A stretch of DNA of 64,000 bases, from positions 62,001 to 126,000 of the forward strand of contig NZ_LBJC01000005.1 in the NCBI RefSeq assembly GCF_004114535.1, read 5' to 3'. Below are positions 56,354 through 64,000 of this stretch, piece after piece. Each line of letters opens with the position of its first letter. Position 1 is the stretch's first letter. Source of the stretch: Bradyrhizobium nanningense. Its GTDB lineage: Bacteria > Pseudomonadota > Alphaproteobacteria > Rhizobiales > Xanthobacteraceae. Under the pieces are notes generated by a model, which was not told the DNA's origin, made no database searches, and worked only from the letters and a program-made list of their open reading frames with translations. The position numbers were made by a program, and so were the translations under genes.

Positions 56354-57876
56354 GCGACAGGGACAAGCCGGTCAATCCTTTCGGTCGGGGCGAACGGACG
56401 ATCATCCGTCCCAACCCCGGCGGGAAGTTGCCGCCGGCACCGACCCCTCAGCCTCCGGCGGGCGAGCTACCTGCGGCACGTCCGGCTTATTCGCCATCGC
56501 CCGTACCGTCTCGCGACACGCCAGCAGCGCCGCCGTCCTTTTCTCCCGTCCCGCAGGGCTCGGGTTACGCAGCCCCGCCGGTCAGCCATCCGACCGAGGA
56601 ATGGATCTCGACGCCCGCGCAAAACCAGGCGCCGCAGCCTCTATTGCCGCCCGGACCGCCGCTGCGCGTCGACGATCTGGTCGCGCCAAATGCCAATCCG
56701 GTGATGCGCGCTGCGGGCCCGTTGCTCCAATTGCTTGGCCGCTTGCGGGTGGCGCTCATGCGTGCGTCATTCGCGAGCCTGATGGAGCAGGTCGCCGACG
56801 CCATCAAGTTCTTCGAAAAGGATATCCGTTCAGCGGGCATTTCCGAGTATCAGGCCAATACCGCGAAATATATCCTATGCGCCACGGCCGACGATATCGT
56901 GCAGCATATCCCGACCGAGGAACGCCACGTCTGGACGCAGTATTCGATGCTGAGCCGATTCTTCGGCGAACGGGTCGGTGGCGTCCGCTTCTTCGAGATC
57001 CTCGACCATTTGAAAGTTGATCCTTTGATCAACTATCCGGTGCTCGAGCTTCAGCACGCCTGCCTGGCGCTCGGCTTCCAGGGCATTCACCGTACATCGG
57101 CAGGCGGGCTTGCGAACCTGCAGCTGATCCAGCGTAACCTCTACGAGTTGCTGCGCCGGGTCCGGCCCAAAACGATGAGTGACCTGTCGCCCAACTGGCG
57201 CGGGCAGGCGCTGGCGGGTCGCCGGCAGCGTCTGCGTGTTCCAGTCTGGCTGGTCGCGGCCGTGGTTGCGGCGCTGCTGACCGGGTCCTATTTCGTCCTT
57301 CGGACGCTTTTGGCCGGCCGGGCGGAGAATGCTGCCGAGGTCGCGCTCGCGCTGCATCCGGACGGTCCGATCGAGCTCAAGCGCCGGATCGTTGCACCCC
57401 CGCCACCGCCGCCACCTCCGCCGCCACCGGACCGCATCACCCAGTTGCAGCGCATCCGAAACGCCCTGGCGAAGGAGAACACCGCCTGCGCCATGACGGC
57501 GGACCAGACCGCGAGCTTCATCGTGATCAGGGTCTGCGACCTCGCGTTGTTCGCCTCGGGTCAGGCCACCATCCTCGACGGCTTCAAGCCGGTCGCGCTC
57601 CGCGTCGCGGCAACACTCGACAAGGAGCCGGGACGGATCCGCGTCGTCGGCCATACCGACAGTTCGCCGATCCGTACGGTGCGCTTCCCGTCGAACTTCG
57701 AGTTGTCGGTCGAGCGCGCCAAGGCGGTTGCCGCCGCACTCAAGCCTGGCATGACCGATGGTTCGCGCGTCGACATCGAGGGCAAGGGAGCCGACGCGCC
57801 GATTGCCAGCAATACGACACCTGAGGGGCGCGCCAAGAACCGGCGCGTCGAGATCTTTATCGAGCGCAGTGAATAG
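56350..57876 (+). CDS. tssL: T6SS membrane protein TssL with C-terminal OmpA domain
   Basis: A 508-residue fusion. The N-terminal 100 residues are disordered and proline-rich, with Thr17 inside GERTIIRPNPGG. The DotU/IcmH domain (about 115-290; CATADDIVQHIPTEERHVW) is followed by one membrane helix (about 296-320), a polyproline run (about 350-361) and an OmpA peptidoglycan-binding domain (about 400-508; VVGHTDSSPI, RAKNRRVEIFIE). This places the OmpA part in the periplasm. Such fusions anchor systems that lack TssJ. Start and tssK stop overlap by ATGA. Confidence 0.95.
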   Translation: MSDRDKPVNPFGRGERTIIRPNPGGKLPPAPTPQPPAGELPAARPAYSPSPVPSRDTPAAPPSFSPVPQGSGYAAPPVSHPTEEWISTPAQNQAPQPLLPPGPPLRVDDLVAPNANPVMRAAGPLLQLLGRLRVALMRASFASLMEQVADAIKFFEKDIRSAGISEYQANTAKYILCATADDIVQHIPTEERHVWTQYSMLSRFFGERVGGVRFFEILDHLKVDPLINYPVLELQHACLALGFQGIHRTSAGGLANLQLIQRNLYELLRRVRPKTMSDLSPNWRGQALAGRRQRLRVPVWLVAAVVAALLTGSYFVLRTLLAGRAENAAEVALALHPDGPIELKRRIVAPPPPPPPPPPPDRITQLQRIRNALAKENTACAMTADQTASFIVIRVCDLALFASGQATILDGFKPVALRVAATLDKEPGRIRVVGHTDSSPIRTVRFPSNFELSVERAKAVAAALKPGMTDGSRVDIEGKGADAPIASNTTPEGRAKNRRVEIFIERSE

Positions 57877-57919
57877 GCAGATACCGCGGGCTCACGCGGT
57901 TTGCGACAGGTACGGTTAG

Positions 57920-60900
57920 ATGCTTGCCAAGGACATTATCCGCATCATTCTCTACGGGGTTGGGCTCAGCTCGCTCGGCGCGGTGATCTATTTCGCCGGT
58001 CCCTTCATCGCGTTCGGCGATTGGCGGCCGCTGGAGAACCATATCGTCCGCCAGATCGCTATTCTGCTGCTGACCGCGGCCGTGGCAGCTGTCGTCGGCC
58101 TCAATCTGTTCAGGCGGCGCAAGAATGCCAAGGAGATTGCCGACGGTATCGCCGGTGCGGATCAGCCGGTCAGCGACGAGCCGGTGCTCAAGGAGCGCAT
58201 GAAGGATGCGCTCGCGACGCTGAAGACCGCCAGTGGCAACAAGTCGGGCTATCTCTACGATATACCCTGGTACGTCATCATCGGCCCGCCCGGCGCCGGC
58301 AAGACCACGGCGCTGGTCAATTCCGGCCTCAAATTTCCGCTCGCGCGTGGCGCGACGCCGGCGGCGATCGCCGGGGTCGGCGGTACCCGCTATTGCGATT
58401 GGTGGTTTACCGACGAAGCGGTGCTGATCGACACGGCCGGCCGCTACACCACCCAGGATTCCAACAGCAAGGCCGACAAGGACAGCTGGCTGGCGTTCCT
58501 GGATATCCTGAAGAAGAGCCGGTCCCGCCAGCCGATCAATGGCGTTCTCGTCGCCATCAGCATCGAAGACGTCTTGACGCTACCGAAGCAGGAGCTCGCG
58601 CTCCACGCCGACGCCATCAGGATGCGCCTGCTCGAGCTGCACCAAAGGCTGAAGGTCAGCTTCCCGGTCTATGCGCTCTTTACCAAGGCCGATCTCGTTG
58701 CCGGCTTCACCGAATATTTCGCCTATCTCGGCGAGGCTGGCCGCCGTCAGGTCTGGGGTGCCACGTTCCAGACCGCCGACAAGACCCAAAATCTGGTGGG
58801 GCAGATCCCGGTCGAGTTCGACCGTCTGCTGGAGCGCCTGAGCGAGGAAACGCTCGATCGTCTGCAGGACGAGCCGACGCCGCAGCATCGTGTGCAATTG
58901 TTCGGTTTCCCAGCGCAGATGGCGCGGCTCAAACCCCAGATCCACGACTTCCTCAACCAGATCTTCGAGCCGACGCGCTATCACGTCAATGCGAACCTGC
59001 GCGGGTTCTACTTCACTTCGGGCACACAGCAAGGCACGCCGATCGACCAATTGATCGGATCGTTGGCGCGTACGTTCGGCGCGGAGGAGGTTGGTTCCGG
59101 ATCCTATTCGGGCACGGGCAAGAGCTACTTCCTGGCAGACCTGATTTCCAAAGTCATCATCGGCGAGGCCGATTGGGTCTCGACCGACCGCGCCGCGGTA
59201 CGCCGTGCACTGATCCTGAAAACCGCAGCGCTGTCGTTGATCGGACTGGTCTCGATCGGGCTGATCGCAGCCTGGCTGACGAGCTACAAGCGCAATTCCG
59301 ATTTGATCGAGCAGAGCTTGCAGGCGGACGGGGAGTATGCGACCGCCGGAGCGCCACTTATCAAGGAGACGCTGATCGCCGATCGTGACCTCGACAAGGT
59401 GCTGCCGCTGCTCTACCGGCTGCGCAATGCACCGGCGGGCTACGGATCGCGCAACGAATCGGTGCCTCTGTCGGCCCGCTATGGGCTCAGTCAGCACGCC
59501 CGGCTGCTATCGCCCTCGAAAGCAGCCTATCATACGGCGCTCGAGCGCATGTTCCGGCCGCGCCTTCTCTATCGCCTGGAGGAGCAGCTCAACGCCCGCA
59601 TCAACGAGCCGGCCTTCGTTTACGAGGCGCTGAAGGTCTACCTGATGCTTGGTGGCCTGCAGTCGCCGGACCGCGAGCTGATCCGCTCCTGGATGCAGCG
59701 TGACTGGGCCGACAACCTCTATCCCGGCGCGACCAATGCGGAAGGGCGGCGTCTGCTCGACGACAACCTCGTAGCGATGTTCGACCTCGAGACCGAACAG
59801 CCCCCGCTGGTGGAACTCGACGGCCGATTGATCAAGCAGGCCCAGAGCTCCCTCGCGCGCCTGAGCGTCTCGCAACGTGCCTACGAGTTCTTGAAATCGG
59901 AGGCGCGTGCGTCGACAGCTGGCGACTGGATCGCCAGCCGGCGCGGTGGTCCGGACATGGCCGTCGTGTTCGAATCCACGACCGCGCAGCCGCTTGATGC
60001 CGTGCGGGTGCCGGAGTTCTTCACGTATAACGGCTTCCATCAGAAGTTCGTGGCGCGGCTGCCTGGACTGTCGGAGCGGATGAAGCGGGAACGTTGGGTC
60101 TTGGGTGATGCCGGTCAGCAGTCGGCCATCGAGCAGCAATACGACAATTTGGCGAGCGATCTGCTCAGTATCTATTCCAACGATTTCGTGACGACCTGGC
60201 GCACGGCACTTGGGAGCCTGCGCCTGAAGAAGCTGCTCGCCGACAAGCCCAAATACGAGGTGCTGCGAGCGCTTTCCGCGCCGACCTCGCCGATGCGGCA
60301 GATCCTGGAATCGGTTCGCGACGAAACAATGCTGACAAAGGAACGCCCAAAGACGGCGGCGAACTCCGCGGCACCCGCGGCGGCGGTTGCCGTGCCACCG
60401 GCACCAGCACTGTTCACAAATGCGCAGGACGGTCCCCCTGGCGCGACGATCGAGGCACAGTTCAAACCCTACCACGCCGTGCTCGAAGGCGAGAGTACAC
60501 GCCGGCCGATCGACTCGACCATCGCCAACCTGAACGACATCGCGCAGAGCCTCACGCTGATCATCGAGAATCCGCAACTGACCGCGCAGGCGACTGCCGC
60601 GCTTCAGACCCAGGTCGCGGCCCTTCGCAACAATGCCTCGCGGATGCCTCCGCCGTTCTCCGACATGCTGCGAGCGGCGGCTGCCGAGTTCGAAGGGAGC
60701 ATCGCGGCCTCGACCGCGGGACAGATCCTGCAGACGCTGCGCGATCAGGTCACGCCGGCCTGCCAACAGACGGTGACCAACCGCTATCCGTTCGTCCGGG
60801 GCAGCACCCAAGAGGTTCCGCTCGCGGACTTCGCCAAGGTATTCAGCCCGAACGGGATCATGGATAAGTTCTTCGCCCAATACCTCGCCCCTTACGCCGA

Positions 60901-61471
60901 TACGTCTCGGTCGGACTGGGTCTGGCGGAAGGAAAGTCCCGTCGGACGATCGTTTTCTCCGGATACGCTCAAGCAATTCCAGAATGCCGCCTATATCCGC
61001 GATGCGTTCTTCCAGACGGGTGGGGCCGTGCCGGCGGTATCGTTCGCAATTCGGCCGCCCGGTTCAGCCGGACCGGGCGTGACCGTCAAGACCGAGATCG
61101 GCGGTACCACGATTACGGGCCCGACCAGTCCCGGACCGGCGACGTCATCCTTGTTCGGCGGTCCGCAACCCCCGCCTGCGCCGCAACCACAGAGCAACGC
61201 GCCGACGACGGTCTTATGGCCCGGCCCGTCGCCGCGAACGGCAATTTCCGTGAGCAACGACACCGGCCCGCCCTCCGTCCTCGAGCGAACCGGTCCCTGG
61301 TCGTTGTTCCGGATGCTGGAAGCCGGTTCATTGGTGGCGAAGGCGGAAACTGCCAGCGCGACCTTCATCGTCGCCGGACGCGAGCTCAACTATCAGATCT
61401 CGACCGGATCGTTGCGCAATCCCCTGAACATGTCAGTGCTCCGCGAGTTTCGCTGCCCGACGGGAATATGA
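57920..61471 (+). CDS. tssM: T6SS membrane protein TssM (IcmF)
   Basis: A 1183-residue inner-membrane protein. Two N-terminal helices (about 5-31 and 42-65) and a third (about 432-455) flank a cytoplasmic NTPase-like domain with Walker A GPPGAGKTTALVNSG (about 119-133), DTAGRY (about 171) and NGVLVAIS (about 209). The large periplasmic part ends with the DUF1215-like C-terminal domain (DTGPPSVLERTGPWSLFRMLE). It forms the transenvelope channel with TssL. tagF overlaps its stop by ATGA. Confidence 0.95.
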   Translation: MLAKDIIRIILYGVGLSSLGAVIYFAGPFIAFGDWRPLENHIVRQIAILLLTAAVAAVVGLNLFRRRKNAKEIADGIAGADQPVSDEPVLKERMKDALATLKTASGNKSGYLYDIPWYVIIGPPGAGKTTALVNSGLKFPLARGATPAAIAGVGGTRYCDWWFTDEAVLIDTAGRYTTQDSNSKADKDSWLAFLDILKKSRSRQPINGVLVAISIEDVLTLPKQELALHADAIRMRLLELHQRLKVSFPVYALFTKADLVAGFTEYFAYLGEAGRRQVWGATFQTADKTQNLVGQIPVEFDRLLERLSEETLDRLQDEPTPQHRVQLFGFPAQMARLKPQIHDFLNQIFEPTRYHVNANLRGFYFTSGTQQGTPIDQLIGSLARTFGAEEVGSGSYSGTGKSYFLADLISKVIIGEADWVSTDRAAVRRALILKTAALSLIGLVSIGLIAAWLTSYKRNSDLIEQSLQADGEYATAGAPLIKETLIADRDLDKVLPLLYRLRNAPAGYGSRNESVPLSARYGLSQHARLLSPSKAAYHTALERMFRPRLLYRLEEQLNARINEPAFVYEALKVYLMLGGLQSPDRELIRSWMQRDWADNLYPGATNAEGRRLLDDNLVAMFDLETEQPPLVELDGRLIKQAQSSLARLSVSQRAYEFLKSEARASTAGDWIASRRGGPDMAVVFESTTAQPLDAVRVPEFFTYNGFHQKFVARLPGLSERMKRERWVLGDAGQQSAIEQQYDNLASDLLSIYSNDFVTTWRTALGSLRLKKLLADKPKYEVLRALSAPTSPMRQILESVRDETMLTKERPKTAANSAAPAAAVAVPPAPALFTNAQDGPPGATIEAQFKPYHAVLEGESTRRPIDSTIANLNDIAQSLTLIIENPQLTAQATAALQTQVAALRNNASRMPPPFSDMLRAAAAEFEGSIAASTAGQILQTLRDQVTPACQQTVTNRYPFVRGSTQEVPLADFAKVFSPNGIMDKFFAQYLAPYADTSRSDWVWRKESPVGRSFSPDTLKQFQNAAYIRDAFFQTGGAVPAVSFAIRPPGSAGPGVTVKTEIGGTTITGPTSPGPATSSLFGGPQPPPAPQPQSNAPTTVLWPGPSPRTAISVSNDTGPPSVLERTGPWSLFRMLEAGSLVAKAETASATFIVAGRELNYQISTGSLRNPLNMSVLREFRCPTGI

Positions 61472-62169
61472 CCATGCGCTGCGGTTTATTCGGCAAGATC
61501 GGTGCAAAACGCGACTTTATCGCAATCGCGACGCCGCGCAGCTTCCTTGAAGCCTGGGAGCCGTGGGTGCAGGCTGCGCTGTCCGCAAGTCGTCACCAGC
61601 TGGGCGCAGATTGGCGGCAGGCCTTCGTGACCGCACCGGTTTGGCGATTTTGGCTCGGTGCAACGATCTGCGGTACCACGGTCACAGGAGCGATCATGCC
61701 ATCGCTCGACGGGGTCGGGCGGTACTATCCATTGACGCTACACGCAATGGCGCGCGAGGGCGGGGGCTTTGCACCACCGAACATCGACCCGCAGGATGAA
61801 TGGTTTGGGCAAGCGGAGGCGTTCCTGCTTTCGACCTTGGATCAGACCGCGACTTTCGAGCAGATATCCGACGCCCTGGATCGTCTTGAGGTGCCGCGAT
61901 TGCGGGAGACCGCCGCCGGCGGTCCATCGATCATTTTGTTTGGTACCACCGCAGTAGCAAGGGGGTCGGCGATCGATGCGTTCGCGGGAACGTTTGCCAC
62001 ACTTTGCACCGCCGCCCCCGAGGTCTACGCCGCCGCGAGCTTCTGGTGGACCGCAGGAGGCGAAGGGTTTCCGTCAATGGCGCTGAGTTGCCGCGGGTTG
62101 CCGGATCCGTTTCACTATTCGATGCTGTTGACCGGCGATCTCGCAGTTGCGGGACCGGCGGCGGGATGA
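61468..62169 (+). CDS. tagF: T6SS regulatory protein TagF
   Basis: A 233-residue TagF-family protein. It has the typical start RCGLFGKIGAKRDFIAIATPRSFLEAWEPWVQAAL and a WRFWLGATICG segment near 55. TagF is known elsewhere as a post-translational repressor that binds FHA protein. Here it is a stand-alone gene; in some Agrobacterium strains it is fused to PppA. It is coupled to tssM (ATGA) and followed 6 bases later by the phosphatase. Confidence 0.92.
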   Translation: MTMRCGLFGKIGAKRDFIAIATPRSFLEAWEPWVQAALSASRHQLGADWRQAFVTAPVWRFWLGATICGTTVTGAIMPSLDGVGRYYPLTLHAMAREGGGFAPPNIDPQDEWFGQAEAFLLSTLDQTATFEQISDALDRLEVPRLRETAAGGPSIILFGTTAVARGSAIDAFAGTFATLCTAAPEVYAAASFWWTAGGEGFPSMALSCRGLPDPFHYSMLLTGDLAVAGPAAG

Positions 62170-62175
62170 CGCGCG

Positions 62176-62952
62176 ATGATACACGTCCCAACCTTATTCG
62201 ACGTCGGTAGCGTCACTCACGCTGGACGGGTGCGGGAGCGTAACGAAGATTCATTCCTGGTGCGAACAGACGTCGGCTTGTGGGCTGTGGCCGACGGGAT
62301 GGGCGGTCACGAGGCCGGCGATCTCGCCAGTCGCATCGTGGTGCAGTCGCTCGACGCGATCGGAACGCTCGAGTCCGCCGCAGACCTGCTGACGGAATGC
62401 GAGGTGCGGCTGTTCAGCGCAAACCAGCAGATCCTGGCGCTTAGCCGCGAGCGACAGGGAGCAACCGTCGGGACCACGGCAGCGGTCTTGCTCGTTCGCG
62501 ACGGCTATTATGCCTGCATATGGGCGGGCGACAGCCGGGTCTATCTGATCAACCGCGGGATCATTAACCAGGTGTCGCATGATCATAGCGAACTCGAGGA
62601 ACTGATCGCCGAAGGTGCGCTGTCGCGCGAAGACGTGAAGGATTGGCCGAGCAATGCCATTACGCGCGCCGTCGGCATCGCCGATGATCCGGAGTTTGAG
62701 GTGGTGACCGGCCCGGCCGTGGAGGAAGACATCTTCGTGATCTGCAGCGATGGCCTGACGAAGCACCTGCAGGACGATGAGATCCTGCACCATGCGGCGA
62801 CGCGACGGGCACAGGCGGCCTGCGATGACATGCTCGCGCTGGCTCTTGATCGTGGCGGTCTCGACAACGTGACAATCGTGATTGTGCGGCTGCTGGCACC
62901 ACAATCACAGGAGACAACAAGATCGCCGCTCGATTGGAAGCCGCAATTATGA
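62176..62952 (+). CDS. pppA: PP2C-family Ser/Thr phosphatase (PppA-like)
   Basis: A 258-residue metal-dependent phosphatase. Metal-binding motifs are clear: GRVRERNEDSFLV (about 15-27), VADGMGGHEAGDLAS (about 38-52), GDSRVYLI (about 118), SDGLTKHL (about 194) and DNVTIVIV (about 231). It should reverse phosphorylation by the kinase encoded next. Its stop overlaps the kinase ATG (ATGA). It lies between tagF and ppkA. Confidence 0.93.
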   Translation: MIHVPTLFDVGSVTHAGRVRERNEDSFLVRTDVGLWAVADGMGGHEAGDLASRIVVQSLDAIGTLESAADLLTECEVRLFSANQQILALSRERQGATVGTTAAVLLVRDGYYACIWAGDSRVYLINRGIINQVSHDHSELEELIAEGALSREDVKDWPSNAITRAVGIADDPEFEVVTGPAVEEDIFVICSDGLTKHLQDDEILHHAATRRAQAACDDMLALALDRGGLDNVTIVIVRLLAPQSQETTRSPLDWKPQL

Positions 62953-64000
62953 CCCCGAACGATCCGTTCCGATCGTCTTACAGAGGCGTGCCGACCGGCA
63001 CCCGACTCAATGGCATCTACGAGATCGAAGCGATGATCGGCGCCGGCGGCATGGGTGAAGTCTATAAATGCCGCGAGATCCAGACCGGATCGCCTGTTGC
63101 GGTCAAAATGCTGCTGCCCGATATGGTCGAGAACGAAGCCGCTCTGGCGCTGTTCCGTCGAGAGGCCGCAGCGCTCCACAATCTGCCGCACGACGCGATC
63201 GTTCGCTACTTCCTGTTCACGGTGGAGCCCGTATTGCAGCGGCCGTATCTCGCGATGGAGTTCGTGAACGGCCGCTCGCTCTCGAACATGCTCGATGACG
63301 GCCCGTTGACCCTCGAAGCGCTGATCAAGCTGATGCAGCGCGTCGCATCAGGGCTGCATGCCGCCCATGAGCACGGCATCATCCATCGCGACGTTTCCCC
63401 GGACAACATCATTGTGCCGCTCGACGACGTCAGGCGGGCCAAGCTCATCGACTTCGGCATCGCCCGATCGACCCAGCTGGGGGACAAGACCATCATTGGC
63501 TCGGGCTTTGCCGGAAAGGACAATTACGCATCGCCGGAACAGGTCGGACTCTACGGCAACGAGGTCACCGCTAAATCCGATGTCTACAGCTTCGGGCTCG
63601 TCCTGTTCCACGCGCTGACCGGGCAAAAGCTCGACATGGGCGGCAGTCAATTTCAACTGGTGGAGAAGCGCCGGCGTGTGCCGGATCTCGGAGCGGTGGA
63701 CATGCGCATCCGGCCTTTGCTGGAGCGGATGCTGCAGCCTGATCCGGCATTGCGTCCGAGCATGGCGGAGGTCGCTAACTGGGCGCCGGTTGGTTCGGCT
63801 GAGACACCAGTCGCGCCATTGTACGGGTTCGATCCGCTGCGGCGGCCGGAAGGAGGGGCGCCGGCGCCGCAGGACAGGCCGCCACCGACGGTGTGGAGGC
63901 GGGGTCGTCTCTGGTACGGCGCGGGAGTGGTAATGATGTTGCTCCTGTTCGGCGGAGGAGGATATGCCTTCTACAAGCTGATCTGGTCGGGTCCGGGCAC
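62949..64000 (+). CDS. ppkA: Ser/Thr protein kinase (PpkA-like), cut by the window end
   Basis: At least 350 residues are in the window. The Hanks-type kinase domain (about 20-275) is intact: GAGGMGEVYK (about 31-40), AVKM with Lys53, HRDVSPDNI (about 146-154), DFGIA (about 168) and the APE-like ASPEQ. A membrane helix (about 321-345, ending AFYKLIW) follows a proline-rich linker, so the C-terminal domain should be periplasmic, but it is beyond 64000. The frame starts at 62949, coupled to the phosphatase by ATGA. With PppA and TagH it makes the threonine-phosphorylation switch of this T6SS. Confidence 0.93.
   Translation, partial: MTPNDPFRSSYRGVPTGTRLNGIYEIEAMIGAGGMGEVYKCREIQTGSPVAVKMLLPDMVENEAALALFRREAAALHNLPHDAIVRYFLFTVEPVLQRPYLAMEFVNGRSLSNMLDDGPLTLEALIKLMQRVASGLHAAHEHGIIHRDVSPDNIIVPLDDVRRAKLIDFGIARSTQLGDKTIIGSGFAGKDNYASPEQVGLYGNEVTAKSDVYSFGLVLFHALTGQKLDMGGSQFQLVEKRRRVPDLGAVDMRIRPLLERMLQPDPALRPSMAEVANWAPVGSAETPVAPLYGFDPLRRPEGGAPAPQDRPPPTVWRRGRLWYGAGVVMMLLLFGGGGYAFYKLIWSGPG

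Noticed and set aside
57395-57432. CCGCCA-type microsatellite as a functional repeat
   Set aside because: It encodes the in-frame polyproline linker of TssL between the membrane helix and the OmpA domain, which is common in this family.

Overview
The window is GC-rich and densely coded. Its gene set and order (guaB, an RsmB/NOP methyltransferase and guaA on one chromosomal stretch; ppx/gppA beside rlmE; several dispersed palindromic intergenic repeats) look like a Bradyrhizobium-type alphaproteobacterium of the Rhizobiales. The genus is an inference from family content and repeat style. No rRNA, tRNA, CRISPR array, integrase or intact insertion sequence was recognised.

Layout. (1) 1-19.5 kb is core genome: a hotdog-fold dehydratase-like gene, an orphan form II CO-dehydrogenase-like large subunit, ppx/gppA, rlmE, an HxlR regulator divergent from a methyltransferase, a DHA2 efflux pump, guaB, an NADPH oxidoreductase, small membrane proteins, a metallophosphoesterase, a MAPEG protein, an rRNA methyltransferase, a cold-shock gene, a DHCW cupin, a SnoaL-like gene and guaA. 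The gaps hold at least five kinds of palindromic repeat. (2) 19.6-23.4 kb is a looser accessory stretch: an AraC regulator, a glutathione transferase, a VOC protein and two gene relics (SDR and VapC). (3) 23.4-29.5 kb looks like a catabolic locus: a NitT/TauT-type ABC importer divergent from a mandelate-racemase-family enzyme, a GMC oxidoreductase and a GntR regulator. (4) 29.5-35.9 kb is a DeoR/GlpR-type regulator divergent from a Ugp-like ABC importer operon that also carries a phosphodiesterase-fold enzyme and a NUDIX hydrolase. A perfect 20-bp palindrome with GlpR-like arms lies between them. (5) 36.2-38.7 kb holds three poorly known proteins: OmpA-like without a leader, one unknown, and one with an HExxH motif. 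(6) 38.7-64 kb is a type VI secretion system (T6SS).

The T6SS is two divergent operons around about 350 bases of control DNA. Leftward: tssA, tssB, tssC, hcp, tssE, tssF, tssG, tssH/clpV, then a methyltransferase with a regulatory domain 5 bases after clpV. Rightward: vgrG, a 189-residue unknown, FHA protein tagH, tssK, an OmpA-fused tssL, tssM, tagF, a PP2C phosphatase and a Ser/Thr kinase cut by the window end. TssJ and PAAR were not seen. Kinase, phosphatase, FHA protein and TagF together indicate post-translational control by threonine phosphorylation. TssL carries a threonine (Thr17) in a context that resembles the TssL site phosphorylated in Agrobacterium.

Most novel are the methyltransferase built into the T6SS operon, the three odd proteins next to it, and several clear operator-like inverted repeats next to their likely regulators.
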